Notes: a model not told the origin generated them from the sequence alone. Shown: positions 8,740 to 17,687, counted from the first letter of the stretch. The stretch is DNA of 64,000 nt from Bacillaceae bacterium (GCA_017656255.1 JACDOE010000001.1:933205-997204); one strand, 5' to 3'. A program made the numbers and translations.

Positions 8740-9669
8740 CTAAAAAGAGGCGATGACCCTTTTAAGATGATTCTTTCTATTTCCAAACCAGCCCTTATGG
8801 ATCCCATCTCTTTGTAACAATTTTTCATCTGATATCCACAATTGCATGTATGCACTCTTCGGTGCATGTGATGTCAGATTTGAAATCACTGATTCACTGC
8901 CACAACTCCAGACCAGAATGGGAGTTCTGTCAATCCCTTCTATGGACAAGAAAGATTGAATTTCAGATCTCTTTTGGAACATATCATTCCAGAATTCGAT
9001 TCTTTCTTTCAAAAACGGAACTCCGTCTTTTTCTTGAAGAATTCTTTCGAATATAACCGGAATGGATCCCAGTGACGTTTTTATTACAGCAAACGCAAAC
9101 GGAGATTTTGAATTTTTTTCAATGACCGGAGGCCATACCCATCGGGATAATCTGTCTGTAAGCTGTAACTGATGCCGGATTTCATTCAATGCTGCAAATT
9201 TTTGCAGTTGTGCCACACCACCACGGGTAATAAAACGGGGATCCGGTATATCGTGGTGTCCAAACATATGAAAAAGCACCAGATAACCGCCGTAAGATAA
9301 AGACCAGCCGGTGTAATGAATTATTGAATCTGTAAATGGCGTTTGAACAATCCACCGATCCAGCAATCCTGTTTTTTCAAGGTAGTGTAATCGTTTGGAC
9401 AAGGGTTTACCAGAAAGAATATCTTTGACTCTGATCTGAAATTGTTTTTCCGTTAAAAAACAGGCTTGTCCAGCGACACGAATCAAATCAAGGTCCTGTT
9501 CTGTGATCATACCTTTTTTAAGCTTTTTTTCAATTTGATTAAACATATAAACAGGGTGTCTTAACAGAGACGTGATTTTCCCATTCAGACAGGGGTTGTC
9601 AAAGTATGGAACCGACCCTTCTTTCGTCAGAAACACTTTTCCTTTTTTTCCTCCCTGAATGGTATTCAT
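8740..9669 (-). CDS. hypothetical protein, replication-relaxation-like
   Basis: A 309-aa soluble protein whose ATG overlaps the S1-gene stop by 4 bp. Its N-terminal third looks like a winged-helix region (LIRVAGQACFLTEKQFQIRV, then RLHYLEKTGLLDRW), followed by an alpha/beta region. The layout recalls the replication-relaxation family of Gram-positive plasmids and conjugative elements. I cannot confirm that family by eye, and no catalytic residues stand out. Conservation next to tad genes would tell whether it belongs to the pilus or is left from a mobile ancestor. Confidence 0.45.
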   Translation of the reverse strand: MNTIQGGKKGKVFLTKEGSVPYFDNPCLNGKITSLLRHPVYMFNQIEKKLKKGMITEQDLDLIRVAGQACFLTEKQFQIRVKDILSGKPLSKRLHYLEKTGLLDRWIVQTPFTDSIIHYTGWSLSYGGYLVLFHMFGHHDIPDPRFITRGGVAQLQKFAALNEIRHQLQLTDRLSRWVWPPVIEKNSKSPFAFAVIKTSLGSIPVIFERILQEKDGVPFLKERIEFWNDMFQKRSEIQSFLSIEGIDRTPILVWSCGSESVISNLTSHAPKSAYMQLWISDEKLLQRDGIHKGWFGNRKNHLKRVIASF

Positions 9670-10493
9670 GATTCTTCCCTCCCGTGTGGATAATGGACAA
9701 TAATTCCCCGCCCTTTTCTACGTTCCGCATCCATTCGCATGATTTTGACAGTCACTTTCATACCGGCTACAGGTTCCGGAAGGCGCCGGGCAACATTACA
9801 TAAAATCTCGAGGCCTTCCCCCAGTTTGACAAATACACCGTGTTTGGGATGAACCGTTGTAACTTCCCCCAGATGGAGATCGTCAGGTTTATAAATTTTT
9901 TCTGCTTCCGGCCAGGGGTCCTGAAGAACGGCTCTGCGTGATACCCGAACACGTGATTGGGATGGATCAAGTTCCACAATTTTAACCCTGACCTCCTTTC
10001 CAAGCCGACTCACATCCTTCAGTTCTTTATACTCATAGCTCCAGTCCCGAATATGTAAAAATGCAGTCACGCCATCAATTAACACAAACAGGTTTTTTGA
10101 ACGTTCATTCCAGCCACTGATACGTCCGGTCACCACCTGTCCCACCCGGGCACATCTCCAAAAATTCTCCTGGAGTTTATGCAGCGCTTTTACCCGATTG
10201 ACTTCAACCACACCGTCTACGGAAGAAGACAGTGATGTAATCACAACCTGTACCCTGTGTCCAACAAAACCGGCAAGGGATCTGAACTGGTGAAAGTCGA
10301 AATCTTTCGCTTTACAAATTCCCTGAATGCCATCCAGATCGATCAAAGCATACTCCTGCTCATCATCTCCCTCTATTCCTCGGTGAATCGAACAAACCGT
10401 TCCTGCGATCACCTCCTGTTTTGAAAAACAAAAATTTAAATAATCCCATCTGCTCTTCTCAATCCTCTCATTTGTTTGCATCGCCTCTGTCAT
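9666..10493 (-). CDS. S1-domain RNA-binding protein
   Basis: ATG 10493 is chosen because AAAGGAGATG precedes it; the longer GTG frame runs into the leader hairpin. About 275 residues with apparently three S1/OB-fold modules: an N-terminal divergent one (QEVIAGTVCSIHRGI), a middle one (VGQVVTGRISGW, then VRVKIVELDPSQSRVRVS) and a C-terminal one (LHLGEVTTVHPKHGVFVKLG). It should bind single-stranded RNA. As first gene of the tad operon, just after a terminator-like leader hairpin, it is a candidate for controlling its own transcript; that is inference. Confidence 0.75.
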   Translation of the reverse strand: MTEAMQTNERIEKSRWDYLNFCFSKQEVIAGTVCSIHRGIEGDDEQEYALIDLDGIQGICKAKDFDFHQFRSLAGFVGHRVQVVITSLSSSVDGVVEVNRVKALHKLQENFWRCARVGQVVTGRISGWNERSKNLFVLIDGVTAFLHIRDWSYEYKELKDVSRLGKEVRVKIVELDPSQSRVRVSRRAVLQDPWPEAEKIYKPDDLHLGEVTTVHPKHGVFVKLGEGLEILCNVARRLPEPVAGMKVTVKIMRMDAERRKGRGIIVHYPHGREES

Positions 10494-10524
10494 TTTGTCA
10501 TCTCCTTTAAAAGATTTAATATAT

Positions 10525-10575
10525 AAAAAACGCACGACTAGACAGGAGAGTTATGCTCTCCAATCTGGTCGTGCG
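10525..10575 (-). terminator. leader hairpin with T-tract (putative attenuator)
   Basis: Inverted repeat: CGCACGAC at 10531-10538 pairs with GTCGTGCG at 10568-10575 and GGAGAG (10545-10550) with CTCTCC (10556-10561), giving roughly 20-bp arms with about two mismatches and a 5-nt loop. On the minus strand the stem is followed by six T residues (10525-10530). It lies between the promoter at 10611-10639 and the S1-gene ribosome site, so it would stop transcription before the operon unless overridden. Confidence 0.75.
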
Positions 10576-10610
10576 TCGTTCGCTCGGACCTAAATGTTAA
10601 ATTTGATATT

Positions 10611-10639
10611 ATTATACACATTCCATCCAGCGTTTTCAA
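10611..10639 (-). promoter_or_regulatory. sigma-A promoter of the tad operon
   Basis: On the minus strand TTGAAA (10634-10639) and TATAAT (10611-10616) are separated by exactly 17 bp. Transcription would start near 10604, giving a leader of about 110 nt that contains the terminator-like hairpin. Confidence 0.8.
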
Positions 10640-10703
10640 GTATATTTTAAAAAATCAAAATTTTGACACCTGTTTCCTTCATCATATCCCCCGGCAAAAT
10701 TTC

Positions 10704-13058
10704 TTAATACCGCATATCAATCTTCTTATCGGTTTTCCCCTGCAATTGCACCAGCCGCATCATCACCACTGCCGCCTGGGCACGGGTGACATGGCCATCC
10801 GGACGAAACAAGCCGCCGCTTCCGTTCAGGAGTCCCAGTTCCTGGGCGATCAGCACCGCTCCCTTCGCTTCGATCTGATCGGCATCTTCAAACGTCAGCA
10901 GATCCCCTCTCGCATCCAGATAACCGGCCAGTTTGTCATAGCCCAGCATATGCGTCAGGGAAACCGCCAGTTCTTCCCGGGTGATCTGTTTTTCCGGTTC
11001 GAACCGTTTCTGATCTTCGTCAATCCAATAATATTCCAGTGCCGCATTGATCGCATTGTAATATGGACTCTCCGGCGTCACATCCTCAAAGGGTGTACCC
11101 CGATCCCGGATATACCGGTCATAATTGGGCCGAACGGCGCGGACCATCATCTCCAGCCATTCTCCCCGGGTAATGGCCTGATCGGGATAAATCTTAGCCT
11201 GCTCATCAGGCTCGATAATACGGTATTGCACCAGCGTTTCAAGCTCATTTTGCGCCCAGTGGCCCTCGATATCTTTCGGTTTCACCATCTCTTTATCCAT
11301 TTCCGGTGCACCATACCAGCTCGATACCCATTCACCGGACCCGGCATCAATCGCATAGCCTGCATTCAGGCCGTTTTCAAAAACCTGATGGTAAACCAGT
11401 TTGATCACCGGCTCCTGGTAACCTTCCGTGGTCCGGATACCCCGGAATGTCTGATACTGCAGGCGCAGATGCGTATTCTCCAGATATTTTGCTTTTGCCT
11501 CTTCCTCCGTCACCTGCACGTTGAGATCCTTGACCTTCTCCTTCAGATCCGGCGTTCGTTCTACCCGGTAATAGAGAAGCTTTCCGGAAGCGTCCAGTGT
11601 CATGTTCACCCAGTCATTCATCACCGGGATATCCTCATAAAAACGTTGAAATCTATAACGGAAACTATTTGATGACGGTTCAACCGGAACAGTGGCATCC
11701 TGTTTCATCCACTTCAGCTCGTTCATGGCATCAGGATACAGACGGTTCACCAGTTGAATCGCCAGTTTGTCTGCCTGTTCACGGGAGATTTTATCGGCAT
11801 CCTGAGCTTCATCATCAGGTTTCGCCCTATAAAAGCGATTATATTCATACTCAAGTAATTGTCCCGTAATAGCATCCACGACGGCGTAAGATTCAGCAAA
11901 TGGACCCGGTTGGTCGGGATCACGCCAGGTCAGTCGCCATAACTTACCGTAGTCGTCACCTCGCCACGGTGCATTTCCAAGTGTTTGACTGGCCAGTTCT
12001 CGTCCTTCCGGAATCTCGGCTACCTCTTTTACTACCGCAACAGCCTGTTCGGCGCTGATATAGCCATCGTCCCCTTTCGGTTCTAGAGCAGCAAATCTCT
12101 CTTCGGACGCCGGAATTTCCTCATATTGTGGCTGTTCCCCTTCAACCGGATCTCCCGAGTAAGTCAAGAATTTGCCACTCACGGCATCAATCCATCTAAA
12201 CGAAAGGGATTGGTCCGGTCGCCATCCCAGAACCCAGTCCACCTTATTTTCTCCCCGTCTGATAGGTATGTAATGCAGACTGAGATCAAGTGCCTCTTTA
12301 TACTTCTGCTCCGCCTCTTCAAGCGTCAGAGTCGGTTCCAGATCGGGATATTCCGTCGGTCCGGCGGAGTGATACAAGTTTAATACCTTTCCGTTGCCAT
12401 CCACTGTTATCCGGATGGATCGATTCGGTGCCGGAATCCCGTTATACGTTGGAATCAGGTAAAAGGAATACGTCACCGGTCCAAAAAGAGGCTGCTCCTG
12501 AAAATAAAGGTTATTAACAGTGTCGGTTTCTTCACTCAGACTGTCCACCGGTACGGAAGGTACCGCTCTCTGAATAAATTTTTTGGCTATGTCGAGAGCT
12601 TGTTCTCGTGACACTTTCGGTGGATAATAGACCTCACCGATTTCAGCAAGTGGACGATGAATCCCGCCTGTAATAAGATCCCCTGTCATCGCATCCACGC
12701 GACTGCTGAATCCGTAACTGCCGTTGCCATCTTCATACCGCCAGTGAATGTTCCAGTAGTAATGATTGGGATCGAAATCACTAGCTTCTAATTCGGCTCG
12801 ATCCACTTCCGCCTTTTTTAACTCCGGAAATAGCGATTGCAGTTTTTCAACCGCCTGCTCCTGGGTAATCTTTGCTTTTTCCGGGTCGACCTGTACACGG
12901 GCAGCCGCGATCCGTTCCCCTTCGGGTACGACGGTTGATCCGGCACTTGCCTCCCCTGTTCCCGCTGCCCATACACTGCTGTGCAACAGGGATACACAGA
13001 GCGCCGGAATCGCCACCCATTTCGCCATCTGAACCCTTGTTCGATGATCTTTTTTCAT
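10704..13058 (-). CDS. secreted YcdB/PepSY-like protein with SLH domains
   Basis: ATG 13058 follows GGAGGAGG; the 15-codon upstream extension is rejected. The 784-aa protein has a signal peptide (VAIPALCVSLLHSSVWAAG), then repeated YcdB/YcdC (DUF4901/PepSY-like) units, each with an 'ITQEQAVEKLQ / ISREQADKLAI' helix and a 'D-A-x-T-G' strand (VDAMTGDLITG, IDAVSGKFLTYSG, VDAITGQLLEYEY, IDAGSGEWVSS). The C-terminal 180 residues hold three S-layer-homology motifs (DIEGHWAQNELETL, ITRGEWLEMMV, VTRAQAAVVMM), which anchor proteins to pyruvylated wall polymer. PepSY-like modules often inhibit proteases. It is monocistronic. Confidence 0.85.
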   Translation of the reverse strand: MKKDHRTRVQMAKWVAIPALCVSLLHSSVWAAGTGEASAGSTVVPEGERIAAARVQVDPEKAKITQEQAVEKLQSLFPELKKAEVDRAELEASDFDPNHYYWNIHWRYEDGNGSYGFSSRVDAMTGDLITGGIHRPLAEIGEVYYPPKVSREQALDIAKKFIQRAVPSVPVDSLSEETDTVNNLYFQEQPLFGPVTYSFYLIPTYNGIPAPNRSIRITVDGNGKVLNLYHSAGPTEYPDLEPTLTLEEAEQKYKEALDLSLHYIPIRRGENKVDWVLGWRPDQSLSFRWIDAVSGKFLTYSGDPVEGEQPQYEEIPASEERFAALEPKGDDGYISAEQAVAVVKEVAEIPEGRELASQTLGNAPWRGDDYGKLWRLTWRDPDQPGPFAESYAVVDAITGQLLEYEYNRFYRAKPDDEAQDADKISREQADKLAIQLVNRLYPDAMNELKWMKQDATVPVEPSSNSFRYRFQRFYEDIPVMNDWVNMTLDASGKLLYYRVERTPDLKEKVKDLNVQVTEEEAKAKYLENTHLRLQYQTFRGIRTTEGYQEPVIKLVYHQVFENGLNAGYAIDAGSGEWVSSWYGAPEMDKEMVKPKDIEGHWAQNELETLVQYRIIEPDEQAKIYPDQAITRGEWLEMMVRAVRPNYDRYIRDRGTPFEDVTPESPYYNAINAALEYYWIDEDQKRFEPEKQITREELAVSLTHMLGYDKLAGYLDARGDLLTFEDADQIEAKGAVLIAQELGLLNGSGGLFRPDGHVTRAQAAVVMMRLVQLQGKTDKKIDMRY

Positions 13059-13106
13059 ATAAATCCTCCTCCCCCTGAATATGTTATGGCAAAACTTATC
13101 CATTAA

Positions 13107-13124
13107 CTAATACGTGCCTATTAG
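13107..13124. repeat. inverted repeat upstream of the SLH/YcdB gene
   Basis: CTAATA and TATTAG, 6-bp perfect arms around a 6-bp spacer, about 50 bp upstream of the start codon. It could be an operator or a small leader stem; nothing in the sequence decides. Confidence 0.35.
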
Positions 13125-13281
13125 CCGGAAAGTTCCACCAATTTTAAGTAAAAACACCTTGAAGCTTGTTTAAGATTTTGAAATCAAATCGGATGTGACC
13201 CTTTGTGCATATATATCAGGTGGCAACCCGCTACCTGTTAAACGCCCAAAAATCAAACATCGTTCCCGATTTAAACACATT

Positions 13282-13341
13282 AAAAAACCCTGCCCCTGTT
13301 ACATCCATACCCGCGAGTATGGATGTAACACAAAAGGCAGG
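13282..13341 (-). terminator. terminator of the znu-zur operon
   Basis: A perfect 14-bp inverted repeat (13297-13310 with 13317-13330) is enclosed by CCTGCC (13289-13294) and GGCAGG (13336-13341). On the minus strand it ends in six T residues (13282-13287). It lies just after the stop of the small gene at 13365. Confidence 0.9.
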
Positions 13342-13364
13342 ATTTTCGATTTAAAAGACTTCGT

Positions 13365-13574
13365 TTAACCCACTTCGATCATGACCGCCTTCTCATCAAT
13401 TGAATAAATGTCGGTCAGTGATCGGATGGTACACAGACGCTTCAGCAATTCACGCCTTTTCAATCCGGAACGGAGATAACAGATCACCGTCTCCCCGCCG
13501 TGATCAAGCAGTGCTTTGTAGAAAACCCCTTTTCCGTTCACTTCCTGCTTGAACATGAGCACACAGATGTCCAT
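13365..13574 (-). CDS. small hypothetical protein after zur
   Basis: ATG 13574 is favoured, with AGGGTGA just upstream; a GTG five codons earlier is the alternative. The product is about 69 aa, starts MDICVLMFKQEV and has no transmembrane segment or known motif. The LRSGLKRRELLKRL segment looks helical and basic. It follows zur by about 100 bp and ends at a strong terminator, so it is the last gene of the zinc operon or a separate small gene. I do not recognise the family. Confidence 0.55.
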   Translation of the reverse strand: MDICVLMFKQEVNGKGVFYKALLDHGGETVICYLRSGLKRRELLKRLCTIRSLTDIYSIDEKAVMIEVG

Positions 13575-13672
13575 ATCATCACCCTGCACCTTGATTCAGG
13601 TTCATAATCGGTACAGGATTAATGTACACCGTTCCACAATAAATTATTCCAGAAATCTGATGAAAAAAGGGG

Positions 13673-14095
13673 TTAAGATTCCGCCCGATTACAATCCTCA
13701 CAGTAACCGTAAATCTCAAACTTGTGCCCCGTAATTTCAAACCCCTCCGGCATGCCGAAAAAAGCACTCATCGGACACATTTCAATCGCCCGGGTTTTCC
13801 CGCACACCGTACAGATAATATGGTGATGATGTCCTGTACCCGAACAGGCAAAACGGTAGTGTTTTTCCCCGTTAAATTCCGTGGACTCCAGAATATCCAG
13901 CTCTTCAAAAAGGTTCAGATTCCGGTAAACCGTATCAAAACTGAGCTGTGGATAGTCTTCCTGCATGTGGGACAGAACTTCTTTGGCGGACATATACCGT
14001 TTCTGGTCCGCAAAGATACGCACCATTTTCTCCCGTTTGCCCGTATATTTATATCCCTTGTCTTTGAGTAGCTGTAAAGCGGTCCCGATATTCAT
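13673..14095 (-). CDS. zur: zinc uptake repressor Zur (Fur family)
   Basis: ATG 14095 follows CAGGAG. The 140-aa product resembles B. subtilis Zur closely (ALQLLKDKGYKYTGKRE, QLSFDTVYRNLNLFEEL). The winged helix is followed by the HHHH metal stretch and two CxxC pairs (CTVCGK, CEDC) that hold the structural zinc. Zur represses zinc uptake genes when zinc is sufficient. It is cotranscribed with znuACB, and a Zur box upstream of znuA fits autoregulation of the whole operon. Confidence 0.92.
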   Translation of the reverse strand: MNIGTALQLLKDKGYKYTGKREKMVRIFADQKRYMSAKEVLSHMQEDYPQLSFDTVYRNLNLFEELDILESTEFNGEKHYRFACSGTGHHHHIICTVCGKTRAIEMCPMSAFFGMPEGFEITGHKFEIYGYCEDCNRAES

Positions 14096-14150
14096 AAGAC
14101 CCACTCCTGATTCAACTTGATTTCAATTGTAAAAGGAATGTCGGTGACCG

Positions 14151-15008
14151 TCAAACCCCACCGGTATGAACGGATCGCCGAACGCCCATCTTTCTGGCCA
14201 GAAACACCGTCACAAACAGGACCGTAGAGACCAGAATGATCGTTCCCCCGGACGCCAGGTCAAAATAATACGAAAGCACCAGCCCGAGGATGATCGACAG
14301 TTCACTGAATAACACCGCATAGCCCATTGTCTGCTTAAACCCTTTTTCCATCTGGACGGCAGCCGCTACCGGAATGATCATCAGCCCGGTCACCAGCATC
14401 ACCCCGACCGCCCGAACCATCACCGAGATCGTAATCGCCATCAGCAGCACAAACAAAAACTGCATAAAACGGGCCGGTATCCCGGAAATTCGGGCGAACG
14501 CTTCATCAAAGGTGACCATCAGCATTTCCTTATAGAATATGAATATGGTCACCAGGACGACAACACCGGTCAACAGGGTCAGGTTAAAATCGGTCCGGCT
14601 CACCGCCAGCAGATTCCCGAACAGATAACTGAACAGATTCACATTAAATCCGTCCATCCAGCTGAACAACACCACACTCATCCCGATACTGACCGAAAGA
14701 AGGAGCGGAATCGCCAGCTCAGAAAAATGACGGTAGACTCTTCGCAACCCTTCGACCAGTAAAGCCCCGATTACTGCAAATATCATGCCAAAGACCGGGA
14801 TGCTCACCGGTGCCAGATACGAAACGGAAACCCCGACCAGAGAACCGACGGCGATGCCGAACAGACTCATATGGGAGACCACTTCACTGACCACCGAAAG
14901 CCGTCTGGCCACCACAAACACACCGACAAGCGGACTGATCAGCCCGACGATCAGCCCCGTGAGAAGCGCACGCTGTATAAATGAAAATTCCAAAATCGAT
15001 TCCAGCAT
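14151..15008 (-). CDS. zinc ABC transporter permease (ZnuB-like), second copy
   Basis: A 285-aa ABC-3 family permease with about eight or nine transmembrane helices. Family motifs include GVFVVARRLSVVSEVVSH near the N-terminus and VGVMLVTGLMIIPVAAA towards the C-terminus. It lies between the other permease and zur and is clearly paralogous to the protein at 15024-15899. It may form a heterodimeric channel with that copy or serve a second binding protein. Confidence 0.88.
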   Translation of the reverse strand: MLESILEFSFIQRALLTGLIVGLISPLVGVFVVARRLSVVSEVVSHMSLFGIAVGSLVGVSVSYLAPVSIPVFGMIFAVIGALLVEGLRRVYRHFSELAIPLLLSVSIGMSVVLFSWMDGFNVNLFSYLFGNLLAVSRTDFNLTLLTGVVVLVTIFIFYKEMLMVTFDEAFARISGIPARFMQFLFVLLMAITISVMVRAVGVMLVTGLMIIPVAAAVQMEKGFKQTMGYAVLFSELSIILGLVLSYYFDLASGGTIILVSTVLFVTVFLARKMGVRRSVHTGGV

Positions 15009-15023
15009 TGTTTATCCTCCATC

Positions 15024-15899
15024 TCAAACCTGCCGTATCTTCCGGGGTGAACGGGGGGACCCCTTTGCCCAGGTCACCATTTTTTTGACAAATATCACAC
15101 CGGCCAGTAACAGCGCCGCCAGCACGACAATCGTGCCCCCGGTGGCCAGATCAAAATAATAGGACAGAACCAGTCCGGTCAGGACAGAAACCTGTGAAAA
15201 AAGAACAGCGTACACGAAAACCTGCTTGAAACTTTTTGCCAGTTGCAGCCCGGCCGCCACCGGAAGCGTCATCATCGCCGATACCAGCAGGATTCCCACG
15301 ATATTCATCGATACCGCAATCACCAGGGCCACCAGCAGGACAAACACAAAATGAATGGTATTTTTCGGAATACCGGAGGTGACGGCTGCCTCTTCCTCAA
15401 ACGCCAGATAGAAAAGTTCCTTGTACAAAAGCACCACCATCACCAGGACAAGTAACGCGATCAGGGCCACAATCATCAGATCCGTCCGGGAGACGGCAAT
15501 CAGGCTGCCGAACAGATACCCGAACAAATCACGGTTAACCCCGTCGGCCAGGCTGATCAACACCACACTGAGCCCTGTTGCGGAAGCCAGTACGATCGGA
15601 AGAGACAGTTCCTGATAATACCGGAACCACCTTCTCAGATTCTCAACGAACAGAGCACCGGCTATGGAAAAGACCATCCCCACGTAAACCGGATTAATCG
15701 GCTGCACCACTTTGTTTTGCAAGAAAAGTCCGGCAGCGACCCCGGACAGCGCCACATGGGAGAGGGTATCGGCAATCAGTGAAAGCCGCCTGACCACCAG
15801 AAACACCCCGATAACCGGTCCGATAAACCCGATCAGGATGCCGGACAGAAAAGCATTTTGCAAAAATGGGAATTGTATTATATCCTGAATCATGTTCAT
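15024..15899 (-). CDS. znuB: zinc ABC transporter permease ZnuB-like
   Basis: A 291-aa ABC-3 family permease carrying the same landmarks as its neighbour (GVFLVVRRLSLIADTLSH, VGILLVSAMMTLPVAAG). It directly follows znuC by 13 bp, so it is the most likely partner of ZnuA and ZnuC. The C-terminus is basic (SPRSPRKIRQV). The operon thus has one solute-binding protein, one ATPase and two permeases. Confidence 0.9.
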   Translation of the reverse strand: MNMIQDIIQFPFLQNAFLSGILIGFIGPVIGVFLVVRRLSLIADTLSHVALSGVAAGLFLQNKVVQPINPVYVGMVFSIAGALFVENLRRWFRYYQELSLPIVLASATGLSVVLISLADGVNRDLFGYLFGSLIAVSRTDLMIVALIALLVLVMVVLLYKELFYLAFEEEAAVTSGIPKNTIHFVFVLLVALVIAVSMNIVGILLVSAMMTLPVAAGLQLAKSFKQVFVYAVLFSQVSVLTGLVLSYYFDLATGGTIVVLAALLLAGVIFVKKMVTWAKGSPRSPRKIRQV

Positions 15900-15912
15900 T
15901 ATCTCCCGCCCA

Positions 15913-16671
15913 TTAATGGTTGTGCTCGATCACATGGACATCATGACCGTACATCTGGTTAAGAATGCACTCCTGCTGTTCTGAGAAATCTTCCGGGTCA
16001 CCATGGAAAAACAGTTTTTTGTTCAGGCAGGCCAGTCGATCCACTCTGGACGTAATCACCCCGATATCATGAGAGACCAGCACCAGGGAAACCCCCATTT
16101 TTCGATGCATGTTATCGAGAAGTTGATAGAACTGCGCTACCGAATAGGCATCCACCCCGACTGTCGGCTCATCAAGAATCAGCAAGTCCGGCTCACTGAC
16201 CAGGGCCCGGGCAATAAACACACGCTGTTGCTGCCCGCCCGAAAGCTGCCCGATATTCTGCCGTGTATAATCGGAAAGCCCGACCGTTTCAATGGCCTGA
16301 TAAACCTTTTCCTTTTCTTTCTTCCCCATCCATTTAAATAGCCCCATTTTACCGAACAGCCCCATCGACACGACTTCAAAGACGGTGGCCGGAAACCCGG
16401 TATTAAAACTGTTGGCTTTCTGGGAGACATAGCCGACTCTCGACCAGTCCTTAAAGCGGGAAAGCGGCTGTCCGAACAGCCTGACTTCCCCTTCCTGCGG
16501 CTTTAATAATCCCAGAATGATTTTGATCAGAGTGGACTTCCCGGAACCGTTGGGGCCCACCAGGCCCAGGAATTCCCCCGGATTCAGGGTCATGTTTATA
16601 TGTTCGAGAACGGGACGGTTATCATAACGAAACGTCACATCCCGCAGTTCGATAATGGGCTCTTGACTCAT
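15913..16671 (-). CDS. znuC: zinc ABC transporter ATPase ZnuC
   Basis: A 252-aa ABC ATPase with Walker A GPNGSGKST, signature LSGGQQQRV, Walker B LLILDEPTVGVD and the switch histidine in LVLVSHDIG. It energises Zn2+ import. Its start overlaps the znuA stop by 4 bp. The C-terminus is histidine-containing (MYGHDVHVIEHNH), common among zinc and manganese importers. Confidence 0.92.
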   Translation of the reverse strand: MSQEPIIELRDVTFRYDNRPVLEHINMTLNPGEFLGLVGPNGSGKSTLIKIILGLLKPQEGEVRLFGQPLSRFKDWSRVGYVSQKANSFNTGFPATVFEVVSMGLFGKMGLFKWMGKKEKEKVYQAIETVGLSDYTRQNIGQLSGGQQQRVFIARALVSEPDLLILDEPTVGVDAYSVAQFYQLLDNMHRKMGVSLVLVSHDIGVITSRVDRLACLNKKLFFHGDPEDFSEQQECILNQMYGHDVHVIEHNH

Positions 16672-17687
16672 TTTGATTCAACTCCAAGCGCTTTAGACAG
16701 TGACTTAAGATTCTGGCGCATAAGCGAGAAATAATCTTCTCCCCGTTCCAACTCCTCTTTGGTCAGGCCACCAACGGTATGAAGGACGAGGGCCTCCGCT
16801 CCGATTTGCTCTCTTACCATCTGCGCCACTCTGGTGTCCACCAGATTTTCAAACATGATATATTCCACCTGGTTCTCCCTGGCAAAGTCTATAATCTCCT
16901 GCAGTTCCTTCTGACTCGGTTCATCTGAGGGTGATAGCCCGGAGATGGCGATCTGTTCCAGTCCGTATCGTTCCGCCAGATAGCCGAATGCGGCATGGGA
17001 AACAATAAAGTCTTTGCGTGTCGCGTTTTTCAATGTTTCTTCATATTCTTGATGGAGCCGGTCAAATTCTTGCATTAAGTCCTCATAATTTTGTTCATAC
17101 ACAGCTTGATTGGCAGGGTCTGCCTCAATCACCGCATCTTTAATAGCGGTGGCAATCGCTTTGGCACGCAATGGATCTGTCCAGAAGTGGGGATCATAGA
17201 TACCGTGATTGTGCTCATCGGCTTCCTCCTCATGGGCTTCTTCCTCATGTTCCCCATCTTCAGCATGTTCATCCGCGTGCCCAACTCTGTGGACGATATC
17301 CTCCCTCTCCATCGGTTCAATCTCTTCACTGGCGTTGACCACAATCATGCCGGAAGTGTCAATCGACTGCAAAACATCTTCGATCCAGGTTTCAAACCCT
17401 CCTCCGTTATAGACAAAAACGTCCGCTTCACTTAACTTGACCAGATCTTTCGGGCTCGGTTCAAAGTCATGCGGTTCTGCTCCAGGCGGAACCAGATTGA
17501 CCACTTCCGCCTTTTCCCCCGTAATTTTACTGGAGAAATCATATAAAGGATATATACTCGTATATATGCGTAATCCTTCAGGCTCTGCCTGCTCCTCGGC
17601 AGATTGGCCGCCGCAGGCTGATAAAACCATGGTAAAAATCATAATGAGTACGATTAATAAACTTGTTTTTCTCCCGGTTGCCATCAT
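16668..17687 (-). CDS. znuA: zinc-binding lipoprotein ZnuA
   Basis: A 339-aa cluster A-I solute-binding protein. A lipobox is seen at LSACG after the signal helix. Metal ligands of the family are visible: H in EPHDFEPSPKD, H in HFWTDP, H in VSHAAFGYLAERY and a late acidic ligand. Between them lies an acidic, histidine-rich loop (about residues 135-165) typical of zinc-specific rather than manganese-specific members. First gene of the znuA-znuC-permease-permease-zur operon, with a Zur box about 90 bp upstream. Confidence 0.93.
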   Translation of the reverse strand: MMATGRKTSLLIVLIMIFTMVLSACGGQSAEEQAEPEGLRIYTSIYPLYDFSSKITGEKAEVVNLVPPGAEPHDFEPSPKDLVKLSEADVFVYNGGGFETWIEDVLQSIDTSGMIVVNASEEIEPMEREDIVHRVGHADEHAEDGEHEEEAHEEEADEHNHGIYDPHFWTDPLRAKAIATAIKDAVIEADPANQAVYEQNYEDLMQEFDRLHQEYEETLKNATRKDFIVSHAAFGYLAERYGLEQIAISGLSPSDEPSQKELQEIIDFARENQVEYIMFENLVDTRVAQMVREQIGAEALVLHTVGGLTKEELERGEDYFSLMRQNLKSLSKALGVESK

